Origin: Cellvibrionales bacterium UBA4495
GTDB lineage: Bacteria; Pseudomonadota; Gammaproteobacteria; Pseudomonadales; Porticoccaceae
Assembly: GCA_002388905.1 (NCBI GenBank)
Contig: DGNJ01000030.1
Span: 1 to 6,947 of the forward strand
Direction: 5' to 3'
DNA: 6,947 nt
Shown: positions 1 through 5,832 of the stretch, one piece after another
How the letters are laid out: each line of letters starts with the position of its first letter
How positions within the stretch are numbered: the stretch's first letter is position 1
Notes under the pieces: model-generated
Database searches by the model: none
Told to the model about the DNA's origin: nothing
What the model saw: the letters and a program-made list of their open reading frames with translations, nothing else
Made by a program: the position numbers and the translations under genes

Positions 1-760
1 CGCTGCCACGCTGTTCCTCGAAGGCCCCGTCGCTGAGAAAGGCCACCAGGCGTTCGTCGGGCAAAGGCATATGGACATATTGCAGCTCGGCAAAGCCCAG
101 ATAGCCACCCTCATGCATGCCCCCGCCGGTATGAACGTTGACGTGGCTTCCCAGGGGCGAATCCGGCCGGCCCGGGTTGCCGGACACCCGGTAGGCATAG
201 AAGTCCCGGACAAAACGCGAAAGGCCCTGGTCATTCCAGGCATAACGCCGGTGATGGGCCGGTTCCATATTGTCCACGAGGAGATTCACCGAATCGATGG
301 CGGCGACACAGTGGCCCTGGCCCATGAGCCAGCCCCGGGTGTGGCCGGAGAGGGCGTTGGCTGCCAGGTAGCCGACATACGCCGGGACCATGTTCAGGGA
401 ACCACCGGTGTGACCGTGGGGATCGGCCTTGAAATCTTTCCGGGCCATCTCCCGGCCATCGGTGTAGACGCGCTCGGCGTAGGTCATGTGAACCACCAGC
501 CACATGGCGGCGCAGGTCAGTCGATCAGCTGCGGCCAGGCGTTGAAAAACCTCCCCGATGCTGCCTGCCTGCCCCCGTTGCACCAGGTCGCCGGCCATCT
601 GGAAAACCCGGATCTGTGTTTCCGGGCCGTGGCGAATGACACCGAAGCCCTCTGCCCATCGGGCAAATTCGGCGTCTTTCTCGCGATAGAGCGCGGCTAG
701 CCGCTGGTAGTGATGGTGTCGGTGCTGAGCGAAGGGGTTTTCGGTGTCGGTCATGGGCAT
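1..760 (-). CDS. Phosphoketolase-like thiamine-diphosphate enzyme, N-terminal part (C-terminus beyond window)
   Basis: Read on the minus strand, an open frame of 253 codons starts at ATG 760 and leaves the window at base 1. The protein resembles the N-terminal domain of xylulose-5-phosphate/fructose-6-phosphate phosphoketolases (XFP_N): a GHTGG segment at residues 116-120, GQGH at 147-150, an HTGGGMHEGGYLGFAE block at 210-225 that matches the phosphoketolase 'GSIHEGGELGYA' block, and SDGAFEE at 243-249 where the family has the thiamine-diphosphate motif GDGEAET. Classical phosphoketolases cleave xylulose 5-phosphate with phosphate to acetyl phosphate and glyceraldehyde 3-phosphate in the cytoplasm. 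Relatives of this divergent group are, as I recall, often named 'xylulose 5-phosphate 3-epimerase' in databases, so the exact reaction is open. A second ATG lies two codons in (754); neither start has a strong Shine-Dalgarno sequence. It lies 102 bp downstream of the AMP phosphorylase-like gene on the same strand, probably co-transcribed. No signal peptide. Family fairly sure, substrate not. Confidence 0.8.
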   Translation of the reverse strand, partial: MPMTDTENPFAQHRHHHYQRLAALYREKDAEFARWAEGFGVIRHGPETQIRVFQMAGDLVQRGQAGSIGEVFQRLAAADRLTCAAMWLVVHMTYAERVYTDGREMARKDFKADPHGHTGGSLNMVPAYVGYLAANALSGHTRGWLMGQGHCVAAIDSVNLLVDNMEPAHHRRYAWNDQGLSRFVRDFYAYRVSGNPGRPDSPLGSHVNVHTGGGMHEGGYLGFAELQYVHMPLPDERLVAFLSDGAFEEQRGS

Positions 761-802
761 AGTGTCTTAATTCGCTTGCAGGGTTCCGGCGCGCTGCGAA
801 AT

Positions 803-832
803 CCGGCCCGCCGAAGCACCGGCGGTGGCCGG
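803..832. repeat. GC-rich inverted repeat between the phosphorylase and phosphoketolase-like genes
   Basis: Bases 803-807 pair with 828-832 and 808-813 pair with 820-825, giving an 11-bp stem with a 2-nt bulge (826-827) and a 6-nt loop. It lies in the 102-bp gap between two minus-strand genes. No T-run follows on either strand, so it is not a standard intrinsic terminator. It could slow transcription, protect an mRNA end, or simply reflect GC-rich sequence. Confidence 0.5.
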
Positions 833-862
833 AGGCGGCGCGGCCCGCTGTTACTGTGGGAT

Positions 863-2365
863 TTACGCGATTTCAAAGATATCCCGGTTGCTCTGATAAA
901 AATCGGAAGCATAGTCCAGTTCGCCGGGGGTATCCGAATACAGGGTAAAGAGGGGGTCTCCCGCTGCCAGGCGCTGCCCGAGCTTGGCCTGGAGGCGCAG
1001 CCCGGCAACGGCGGAAGAGGGGGCGCCGGCAAGCTTGGCCAGTTTGGCAAGGCGGCGATTATCCATGGTGGTGAGTCGTCCCGAGCGCTCGGAAGTGAAG
1101 ATTTTCTGCCGGGGCGCACGGGGAATCTCCCTGAGACCGCCCTGGGCCTCGCAAATACGCAAGAACTGTTGCCAGGCCCCACCGGTTTCAAGGATTTCGC
1201 GGGTCCGGGATTCGGCTTCTTCGTAGCTATCGCCATTGGCCATGACCAGCAAGTGGGTGGCCAGCAGGAGAGCGCGTTCCCTCAGGTCCGCCGGCGCGCC
1301 GGGATCGTTGCGCAGAACGGCGAGCACATCCCTGGCTTCCTCGGCGGGCCCGATGCCGTCGCCGACGGTCTGGGTGCCATCGGTGGTGAGACACTCGACC
1401 CGCACATCCAGCGCTTCGCCCACCGCGTGAAACAGGTCGGCCAGGCGCCGAGCCTGGCTCTCGTCCCGGACCTTGGCGGTGGGGCCCACGGGCATGTCGA
1501 TGAGGATATGGGTGGAACCGGCGGCGATTTTCTTGGACAGCACCGATGCCACCAGTTGGCCCTCGCCATCCAGGTCGAGCGCCCGCTCGACGCGAATCAT
1601 GAGGTCGTCCACCGGGCTCAGGTTCATGCGCCCGCCCCAGGCCAGACAGGCGCCGGTTTGGTGAATCACCGACTGCATCTGGTCGAGCGTGAGATCGACA
1701 TTGGTCAACACTTCCATGGTGTCCGCGGTGCCGGCGGGGGAGGTGATGGCCCGGGAAGAGGTCTTGGGCAGAGTCAGCCCCGCGGCGCTGGCGATTGCGA
1801 TCACGATGGGTGTGGTACGGTTGCCCGGCAGGCCGCCCACGCAGTGTTTATCAAAGACTTTCGGGTACTGCCGCCAGTGGATGCGCGAGCCACTGTCGAC
1901 CATGGCCCGGGTGAGGGCGATGATTTCCTCCAGGGAGAGGCGTCCGCCGGCACACCCGGTCAGGAAAGCGGCAATTTCGATATCCGAATAATGACGCTCG
2001 GCGATATCATGAATGATCGAGGCCAGCTCCGTTTCCGACAGTGCGTTGCCGTAGATCTTTTTACGCATGGCGCTGAGCGACTGGACCACCGGGGCATGGC
2101 TGATATTCACTTCGAGGCCGGCCGTGAGCCCGAGATAGCGCCAGGCACTCTTGGAAAAGCCGATACCGCCGTTGGGCAATACGGATTCGCTGACAGTGTT
2201 GAGGGTGGCGATCAGGTTTCTTTCCCCGTGGCGGATAAGCAATCGGGTGTTGGCCTCGAACCCCTCGGCACGGCAGATGTCGCAATCCTTGCGCATGTAG
2301 ACCACGGGCTCTTCATGGGTATCGATACCCATATCCACGGCTTCCAGGTAGCGGTGATTGCTCAT
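863..2365 (-). CDS. AMP phosphorylase-like protein (thymidine phosphorylase superfamily)
   Basis: This 500-residue cytoplasmic enzyme belongs to the pyrimidine-nucleoside/AMP phosphorylase superfamily, which splits the glycosidic bond with phosphate. Length and motifs fit the AMP phosphorylase branch (about 500 residues, with an extra N-terminal domain over roughly residues 1-90) rather than ordinary thymidine phosphorylase (about 440). The phosphate-binding segment FDKHCVGGLPGNRTTPI is at 171-187, where thymidine phosphorylases have DKHSTGG. The family signature appears as SSRAITSPAGTADTME at 203-218. TQTVGDGIGPAEEARDVL is at 331-348, and a C-terminal domain follows from about 420. Archaeal AMP phosphorylase converts AMP, CMP or UMP plus phosphate to base plus ribose 1,5-bisphosphate; that activity here is inferred. 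The start is supported by GGAGGT six bases upstream. Upstream is a 215-bp gap after the ABC exporter; downstream is the phosphoketolase-like gene, suggesting a shared role in ribose-phosphate disposal. Bacterial relatives are commonly named only 'thymidine phosphorylase family protein'. Confidence 0.9.
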   Translation of the reverse strand: MSNHRYLEAVDMGIDTHEEPVVYMRKDCDICRAEGFEANTRLLIRHGERNLIATLNTVSESVLPNGGIGFSKSAWRYLGLTAGLEVNISHAPVVQSLSAMRKKIYGNALSETELASIIHDIAERHYSDIEIAAFLTGCAGGRLSLEEIIALTRAMVDSGSRIHWRQYPKVFDKHCVGGLPGNRTTPIVIAIASAAGLTLPKTSSRAITSPAGTADTMEVLTNVDLTLDQMQSVIHQTGACLAWGGRMNLSPVDDLMIRVERALDLDGEGQLVASVLSKKIAAGSTHILIDMPVGPTAKVRDESQARRLADLFHAVGEALDVRVECLTTDGTQTVGDGIGPAEEARDVLAVLRNDPGAPADLRERALLLATHLLVMANGDSYEEAESRTREILETGGAWQQFLRICEAQGGLREIPRAPRQKIFTSERSGRLTTMDNRRLAKLAKLAGAPSSAVAGLRLQAKLGQRLAAGDPLFTLYSDTPGELDYASDFYQSNRDIFEIA

Positions 2366-2370
2366 CGGAA

Positions 2371-2376
2371 ACCTCC
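2371..2376 (-). promoter_or_regulatory. Ribosome binding site of the AMP phosphorylase-like gene
   Basis: On the minus strand GGAGGT stands five bases before the ATG at 2365. It is the strongest Shine-Dalgarno sequence among the minus-strand genes and fixes this start codon. Confidence 0.75.
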
Positions 2377-2524
2377 CCGGTCACAACAAGGCAATGGCAA
2401 AAGTGCGCTTTCTCGGCTGGCTGTACAGGGAATTGTCGAATTCATTCCGGTCCTTCAGTATCCGGTCTGGTTTGGCGGCATCGCACCCCTGGCCCGTTGC
2501 AGGCCCGCGCCTTCGTGCAATGGC

Positions 2525-2551
2525 GCCAAGGTGCTGTGCCAGCCCCTTGGC
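2525..2551. repeat. Compact inverted repeat just downstream of the ABC exporter gene
   Basis: A 7-bp outer arm (gccaagg 2525-2531 with ccttggc 2545-2551), one mismatch (2532/2544), a 4-bp inner arm (gctg 2533-2536 with cagc 2540-2543) and a 3-nt loop form an almost perfect hairpin. It sits 30-56 bases past the exporter stop codon, where a terminator or mRNA 3'-end structure would be expected. However, no U-run follows it on the minus strand (the next bases are gccattgc), so Rho-independent termination is doubtful. Confidence 0.55.
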
Positions 2552-2580
2552 AAAATGTGCGATAAGCTGGACTAACTGTA

Positions 2581-4365
2581 TCAGCTATCCTGCTGTTTTG
2601 GCGACTTTTTATCCTGAAACTGGAGTTCCGCCAGGCGGAAATAGAGGGGGCAGGTATCGAGCAGCTCGGTATGGCTGCCCAGGGCGATCAGCCGGCCCTC
2701 GTCCAGCACGGCAATACGGTCCGCATGCAATACCGTCGCCAGGCGGTGTGCGATGATCAGGGTGGTGCGATTGCTCATCAGGGTATGCAGGGCGGCCTGG
2801 ACCTGTTGTTCGCTTTCCGAGTCCAGGGCGCTGGTGGCCTCATCCAGCAGGAGTATTCGCGGATTCCTGAGAATGGCCCGGGCGATGGCCAGGCGCTGCT
2901 TCTGCCCCCCGGAAAGGCGAACGCCCCGCTCGCCCAGGTGACTTCGGTAACCCTGTGGCAAGCGGACGATAAAGTCGTGTGCATTGGCCGCCCGGGCCGC
3001 GGCGGCGACTTCTTCGTCCGAGGCATCGGGCCGGCCATAGCGGATATTGTAGAGGACGTCGGCGCTGAAGATGGCCGGCTGCTGGGGAACCAGGGCAAAC
3101 TGTTGGCGCAGGTCTTGCGGGTCAAGTCCGCGAATATCGGTGTCGCCCAGAGTGATACGGCCCTCGTCAGGGTCGTAGAATCGCTGCAAAAGTTCGAAGA
3201 TGGTCGATTTGCCGGCGCCCGACGGTCCCACCAGTGCCGTTATTTGTCCCCGTGGCATGGCCAGGGAGAGATTTTCCAGGGCCGGGTGTTCGGGCCTGGA
3301 TGGGTAACTGAAGGTGACGTTCTCCAGCGCCAGGTCCGCGGGCAGCGTCGAGGCCTCAGTGGCAGTTTCATTCCCGGCGATAAGGGGTCTGGCCCGGAGC
3401 AGGTCCATCAACCGCTCGGTGGCCCCGACGGCCCGCTGCAACTCCCCGTACACCTCGGACAGGGTGGCGGCACCCAGGGCTACCAACAGCGCGTAGAAAA
3501 CAAATGCCCCAAGTTCTCCGGGTGTCATGGCGCCGGTCATCACGTCCCGGCCGCCCACCCAGAGCATGGTGATCAGCGCCACAAAAACCAGCAGAATCAC
3601 CGCGGCCATAAGCAGGGCGCGCTGCCGAATTCGTCGGGTGGCCACGTTGAAGGCGGTTTCCACCTCGCGGGCAAAAGACTGCCTTTCCCAATCTTCGCGG
3701 GTATAGCTTTGCACGGTTTTGATATTCTGGAAGGCCTCGCCGGCATAATTGCCGATTTCGGCGACGCTATCCTGGCTGTGCCGGGACAGGCGGCGTACAC
3801 GACGCCCGAAAACCCGTATGGGGAGCAGGATCAGGGGTACCGCGAGCAGGATTATTATTGACAGCCTGAGATTGGTGAACAGCATCATCGCCAGGGCGCC
3901 GACGCCGGACAGGGTTCCCCGCAGGGCCATGGAGAAGGCGCTGCCGATAATCGATTGGAGCAGGGTGGTGTCGGTGGTTAACCGGGAGATGATTTCACCA
4001 CTGCGATTGGTTTCGAAGAAGCCCGGATGCATGGCGATCATATGGTCGAAGACCCGTCGGCGAATATCCGCGCTGACCCGCTCACCAATCCAGGACATCA
4101 AATAAAAACGCACATAAGATCCGGCCGCCAGGATCAGCGCGAAAGCGAGAAGCAGCAGCAGGGTTTGATTCAGTTGGGACAGTGATCCGGTCACAAAGCC
4201 TTTGTCGATGACAAGGCGAACCCCCTGGCCGATGGCCAGGGTTACCGCCGTGGTCACCAGCAGGGCGGTGATAGCGCCAATTCCCTGGAGTTTATAGGGT
4301 TTCAGGAAAGCGGCCACGGCCCGGATCGATACTGGAACAGGGGGGATGTCGTCGCTTTTACTCAT
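2581..4365 (-). CDS. MsbA-like ABC exporter, fused membrane and ATPase domains
   Basis: This 594-residue half-transporter should work as a homodimer in the inner membrane, exporting a lipid, drug or other hydrophobic substrate at the cost of ATP. Six membrane segments are visible at about residues 30-53, 69-90, 148-166, 168-187, 251-271 and 285-305. The ATPase domain follows with every expected motif intact: A-loop Tyr354, Walker A GPSGAGKST 380-388, Q-loop Gln428 or Gln429, signature LSGGQ 484-488, Walker B ILLLDE 504-509, D-loop SALD 512-515 and switch His540. The order and the N-terminal style match the MsbA-related exporter group of proteobacteria; lipid A transport proper is not implied, since true msbA normally sits with lpxK. 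GAGAGG four bases before the ATG is a modest ribosome binding site. The gene stands alone in its transport role here, divergent from the small coiled-coil gene and upstream of the phosphorylase gene. Substrate unknown. Confidence 0.93.
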   Translation of the reverse strand: MSKSDDIPPVPVSIRAVAAFLKPYKLQGIGAITALLVTTAVTLAIGQGVRLVIDKGFVTGSLSQLNQTLLLLLAFALILAAGSYVRFYLMSWIGERVSADIRRRVFDHMIAMHPGFFETNRSGEIISRLTTDTTLLQSIIGSAFSMALRGTLSGVGALAMMLFTNLRLSIIILLAVPLILLPIRVFGRRVRRLSRHSQDSVAEIGNYAGEAFQNIKTVQSYTREDWERQSFAREVETAFNVATRRIRQRALLMAAVILLVFVALITMLWVGGRDVMTGAMTPGELGAFVFYALLVALGAATLSEVYGELQRAVGATERLMDLLRARPLIAGNETATEASTLPADLALENVTFSYPSRPEHPALENLSLAMPRGQITALVGPSGAGKSTIFELLQRFYDPDEGRITLGDTDIRGLDPQDLRQQFALVPQQPAIFSADVLYNIRYGRPDASDEEVAAAARAANAHDFIVRLPQGYRSHLGERGVRLSGGQKQRLAIARAILRNPRILLLDEATSALDSESEQQVQAALHTLMSNRTTLIIAHRLATVLHADRIAVLDEGRLIALGSHTELLDTCPLYFRLAELQFQDKKSPKQQDS

Positions 4366-4499
4366 TGGGCCTCTCGTTGCCGGTTTCAGTAATTGGGCCT
4401 ATGGCATGGCCAAAACAGTCTATGCTGTCCAGTATGGAATCGCCTTGCGCGATTGTCATGGATTTCCAATCGGAAAACGCTGCCATTAAGGAGAGTGCC
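4366..4499. promoter_or_regulatory. Divergent promoter region between the exporter and the coiled-coil gene
   Basis: These 134 bp separate two start codons pointing away from each other, so promoters for both genes should lie here (an inference from layout). A TTGTCA at 4453-4458 is a possible -35 for the rightward gene, but no good -10 lies at the right distance. I could not define either promoter. Confidence 0.5.
4488..4493 (+). promoter_or_regulatory. Ribosome binding site of the small coiled-coil gene
   Basis: AAGGAG lies six bases before ATG 4500. This decides the start: the frame is open back to 4365, but the upstream ATGs lack a comparable site and would add residues that do not fit the charged helical composition. 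Confidence 0.8.
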
Positions 4500-4787
4500 A
4501 TGAGCAAACGAGATGCCTACGTTGACAAGGTAAAAGCCAAGCTGGACGAGTGGAACGCGGAGATCGACAAGCTCAATGCCAAAGCCAGGGCCGCCGAGGC
4601 GAGTTCAAGGGTGGAGTACGATGAGCAGATTGAGCGCCTCAAGAAACATCGCAGTGATGTACAGCGGGAGCTGGAGGACCTGCAACAGGCCAGTCGCGAT
4701 GCCTGGGGGGACTTCCAGAAGGGCGTGGAATCGGCCTGGGACAGCATGGATAAAGCCGTCAGGGACGCCTGGAAGCATTTCCGGTGA
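4500..4787 (+). CDS. Small charged coiled-coil protein, sll1863-type stress response family
   Basis: A 95-residue cytoplasmic protein with no signal peptide or membrane segment. Nearly the whole chain is predicted helix: residues 1-65 are rich in Glu, Lys, Asp, Ala and Arg with heptad-like spacing of Leu, Ile and Val (VKAKLDEWNAEIDKLNAKA at 11-29). The C-terminal part holds three Trp at 69, 80 and 91, exactly 11 residues apart, in repeats of the form (D/S)AW. This matches small proteins that databases label 'coiled coil domain-containing' or 'sll1863 family stress response protein', recalled from their typical opening (K-R-D-x-Y-V) and size; the molecular function is unknown. It stands alone, divergent from the exporter and 280 bp before modA, so it is probably a single-gene transcript. 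The start is chosen on the AAGGAG ribosome binding site rather than the longer open frame from 4365. Existence is sure; the family name is moderately sure. Confidence 0.85.
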   Translation: MSKRDAYVDKVKAKLDEWNAEIDKLNAKARAAEASSRVEYDEQIERLKKHRSDVQRELEDLQQASRDAWGDFQKGVESAWDSMDKAVRDAWKHFR

Positions 4788-4837
4788 AATGAGCCAGGCT
4801 TGATCCACCATTGAAACCATAAATTGTTACCTCGCCT

Positions 4838-4881
4838 CCCGGCATTGTGCTGTTATAGCAGTCACAACAGTTCTTGCCGGG
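4838..4881. repeat. Long bulged inverted repeat after the coiled-coil gene
   Basis: The outer arm cccggca (4838-4844) pairs perfectly with tgccggg (4875-4881). Directly inside, ttgtg-ctg (4845-4852) pairs with cag-t-cacaa (4859-4867) around a 6-nt loop, with a 1-nt bulge; seven unpaired bases (4868-4874) sit on the 3' side. That is 15 bp in two adjacent stems. It starts 51 bases past the stop codon of the coiled-coil gene. No T-run follows, so it is not a textbook terminator; an mRNA 3'-end structure or a small RNA are alternatives. Confidence 0.5.
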
Positions 4882-4958
4882 CCCACCCTCGACATCACGA
4901 TCGGCCAGGATAAAAAGCCGCCCACCGGCGACAGCAATTCGGGTGCCATAAACGGATG

Positions 4959-4978
4959 GCAAGCCGAAGGCGGCTTGC
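4959..4978. repeat. Perfect 8-bp hairpin beside the molybdate operator
   Basis: gcaagccg (4959-4966) and cggcttgc (4971-4978) pair perfectly around a 4-nt loop; a G-T pair and a T-A pair can extend the stem outwards. It ends eight bases before the ModE-type site. No T-run follows on either strand. Confidence 0.5.
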
Positions 4979-4985
4979 TACGGCC

Positions 4986-5009
4986 CGTTATATAATTCAT
5001 TATATAATG
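4986..5009 (+). promoter_or_regulatory. ModE-type molybdate operator, with modA promoter -10 hexamers
   Basis: Two half-sites, cgttatata (4986-4994) and tatataatg (5001-5009), flank the 6-bp spacer attcat. The E. coli ModE consensus has inverted halves of the form CGTTATATA and TATATAACG, so only one base departs from full symmetry. The site lies 58 bp before the modA start, where molybdate-bound ModE represses transcription in known systems. Two perfect TATAAT hexamers fall within it (4991-4996 and 5003-5008), so bound ModE would cover the -10 element. A TTGCTA at 4975-4980 is a poor -35 at either spacing (10 or 22 bases), so the promoter proper is uncertain. Confidence 0.85.
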
Positions 5010-5067
5010 AATCGACGTAGAAACGCCGGGGCTTTGAGCGGTCCCGGCATGCCCGGAAGAGGAACCG

Positions 5068-5823
5068 ATGGGGTTGCTAAAACAGCTCTCCGCCATTGTG
5101 CTGGGCCATTTGCTTGCCAGTGCCGCCAGCGCGGAGCAGATTCATGCCGCCGTCGCCGCCAACTTTTTAGCGCCTTTCAAGGAGGTCGTGAACCGGTTTG
5201 AACATATATCGGGGCACAGGGTTATTGTTTCTTCCGGTTCTTCGGGGAAGATTTTCGCGCAAATTCAAAACGGCGCGCCCTTCCAGGTCTTTCTGTCCGC
5301 TGACCAGGCCAAACCGGAGGCGCTGGAAAAAGCAGGGCTGGCCGCGCCCGGCAGCCGCTTTACCTATGCCACCGGCACCCTGGTGCTGTGGTCGACCAGG
5401 CCCGGCTTCGTGGACGAGGACTTTACCCGACTGAAAAATCGCGACTTCAACAAACTGGCTCTGGCCAACCCGCGACTGGCGCCCTACGGTGCTGCGGCGG
5501 TGGAAGTTTTGGAAAATCTAAAACTTGAAGACGCCACCCGGGCAAAATGGGTACAAGGTGAAAGTATCGCCCAGACCTACCAGTTTGTGGCTTCAGGCAA
5601 TGCCGACCTGGGCTTTGTGGCGCTGTCGCAAATCATGAACAGGCGGCACATCAGGGAAGGGTCAAGCTCGGTCATACCCGATAAGCTTTACAGCCCGATC
5701 CGCCAGGATGCCGTGCTGCTGAAAAGCGGTAAGGACAACTCCAGTGCCAAAGCCTTGCTCAATTACCTTCGTAGTGAAGAGGCCCGAGGGATCATCCTCG
5801 CCCATGGTTACAAAATCGAATAG
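5068..5823 (+). CDS. modA: Molybdate-binding periplasmic protein ModA
   Basis: A 251-residue periplasmic protein that captures molybdate (and probably tungstate) and delivers it to the ModBC transporter. Residues 1-22 form a signal peptide ending in ASA before Glu23 (likely cut ASA/EQ). The mature protein has the order typical of ModA: the AANF strand end at 30-33, the GSSGK oxyanion loop at 57-61, FLSADQAKPEAL at 75-86, a NPRLAPYGAAA segment at 134-144 and QTYQFVASGNADLGFVALSQ at 169-188. Length is normal for the family. The Pro-Tyr-Gly segment and overall style are nearer the Azotobacter-type ModA than the E. coli one, by my recollection. The start has AGAGGA just upstream and gives a correctly placed signal peptide. 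First gene of modABC, under a ModE-type operator 58 bp upstream; modB follows after 9 bp. Confidence 0.95.
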   Translation: MGLLKQLSAIVLGHLLASAASAEQIHAAVAANFLAPFKEVVNRFEHISGHRVIVSSGSSGKIFAQIQNGAPFQVFLSADQAKPEALEKAGLAAPGSRFTYATGTLVLWSTRPGFVDEDFTRLKNRDFNKLALANPRLAPYGAAAVEVLENLKLEDATRAKWVQGESIAQTYQFVASGNADLGFVALSQIMNRRHIREGSSSVIPDKLYSPIRQDAVLLKSGKDNSSAKALLNYLRSEEARGIILAHGYKIE

Positions 5824-5832
5824 CAAACCACT

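Larger units (their letters stand above)
2366..2580. other. 215-bp intergenic region with no supported gene
   Basis: This gap separates the exporter stop codon from the start of the AMP phosphorylase-like gene; both genes read on the minus strand. It holds the ribosome binding site of the latter and a 27-nt hairpin at 2525-2551. One minus-strand frame stays open across most of it but has no ATG, GTG or TTG start. I found no convincing -35/-10 pair, so whether the downstream gene has its own promoter is unclear. Confidence 0.6.
4788..5067. other. 280-bp intergenic region before the molybdate operon
   Basis: No gene is supported here. From left to right it holds a bulged hairpin (4838-4881), a short perfect hairpin (4959-4978), the ModE-type operator with two TATAAT hexamers (4986-5009) and the 5' untranslated leader of modA (about 5015-5067). 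A minus-strand frame from TTG 4962 to 4759 exists but has no ribosome binding site and overlaps the coiled-coil gene. Confidence 0.6.

Noticed and set aside
71..700. Plus-strand open frame of 209 codons
   Set aside because: Antisense to the phosphoketolase-like gene; composition is that of a shadow frame.
710..2575. Plus-strand open frame of 621 codons
   Set aside because: It lies antisense to the phosphoketolase-like and AMP phosphorylase-like genes, whose motifs are clear. Its product is Gly/His/Gln-rich with no recognisable domain, as expected for a shadow of a GC-rich coding strand.
2380..2580. Minus-strand open frame after the exporter (fragment AHFAKGLAQHLGAIARRR)
   Set aside because: No ATG, GTG or TTG start follows the preceding stop codon and there is no ribosome binding site; kept only as a remark.
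2671..3861. Plus-strand open frame of 396 codons
   Set aside because: Fully antisense to the ABC exporter, which has every ATPase motif; no domain is recognisable.
4393..4426. TTGGGC ... TATGCT as a promoter for the coiled-coil gene
   Set aside because: The spacing is 22 bases, too long for a sigma-70 promoter.
4365..4499. Longer 140-residue version of the coiled-coil protein
   Set aside because: The extra N-terminal residues overlap the divergent exporter start and do not resemble the family; AAGGAG before 4500 marks the real start.
4759..4962. Minus-strand 67-codon frame with a CCDCYN motif, possible small Cys-containing peptide
   Set aside because: It needs a TTG start, has no ribosome binding site, runs through the hairpin at 4838-4881 and overlaps the end of the coiled-coil gene. 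No known peptide family is recognised.
4827..5096. Minus-strand 89-codon frame across the mod operator
   Set aside because: It crosses the operator and the start of modA and has no recognisable domain.
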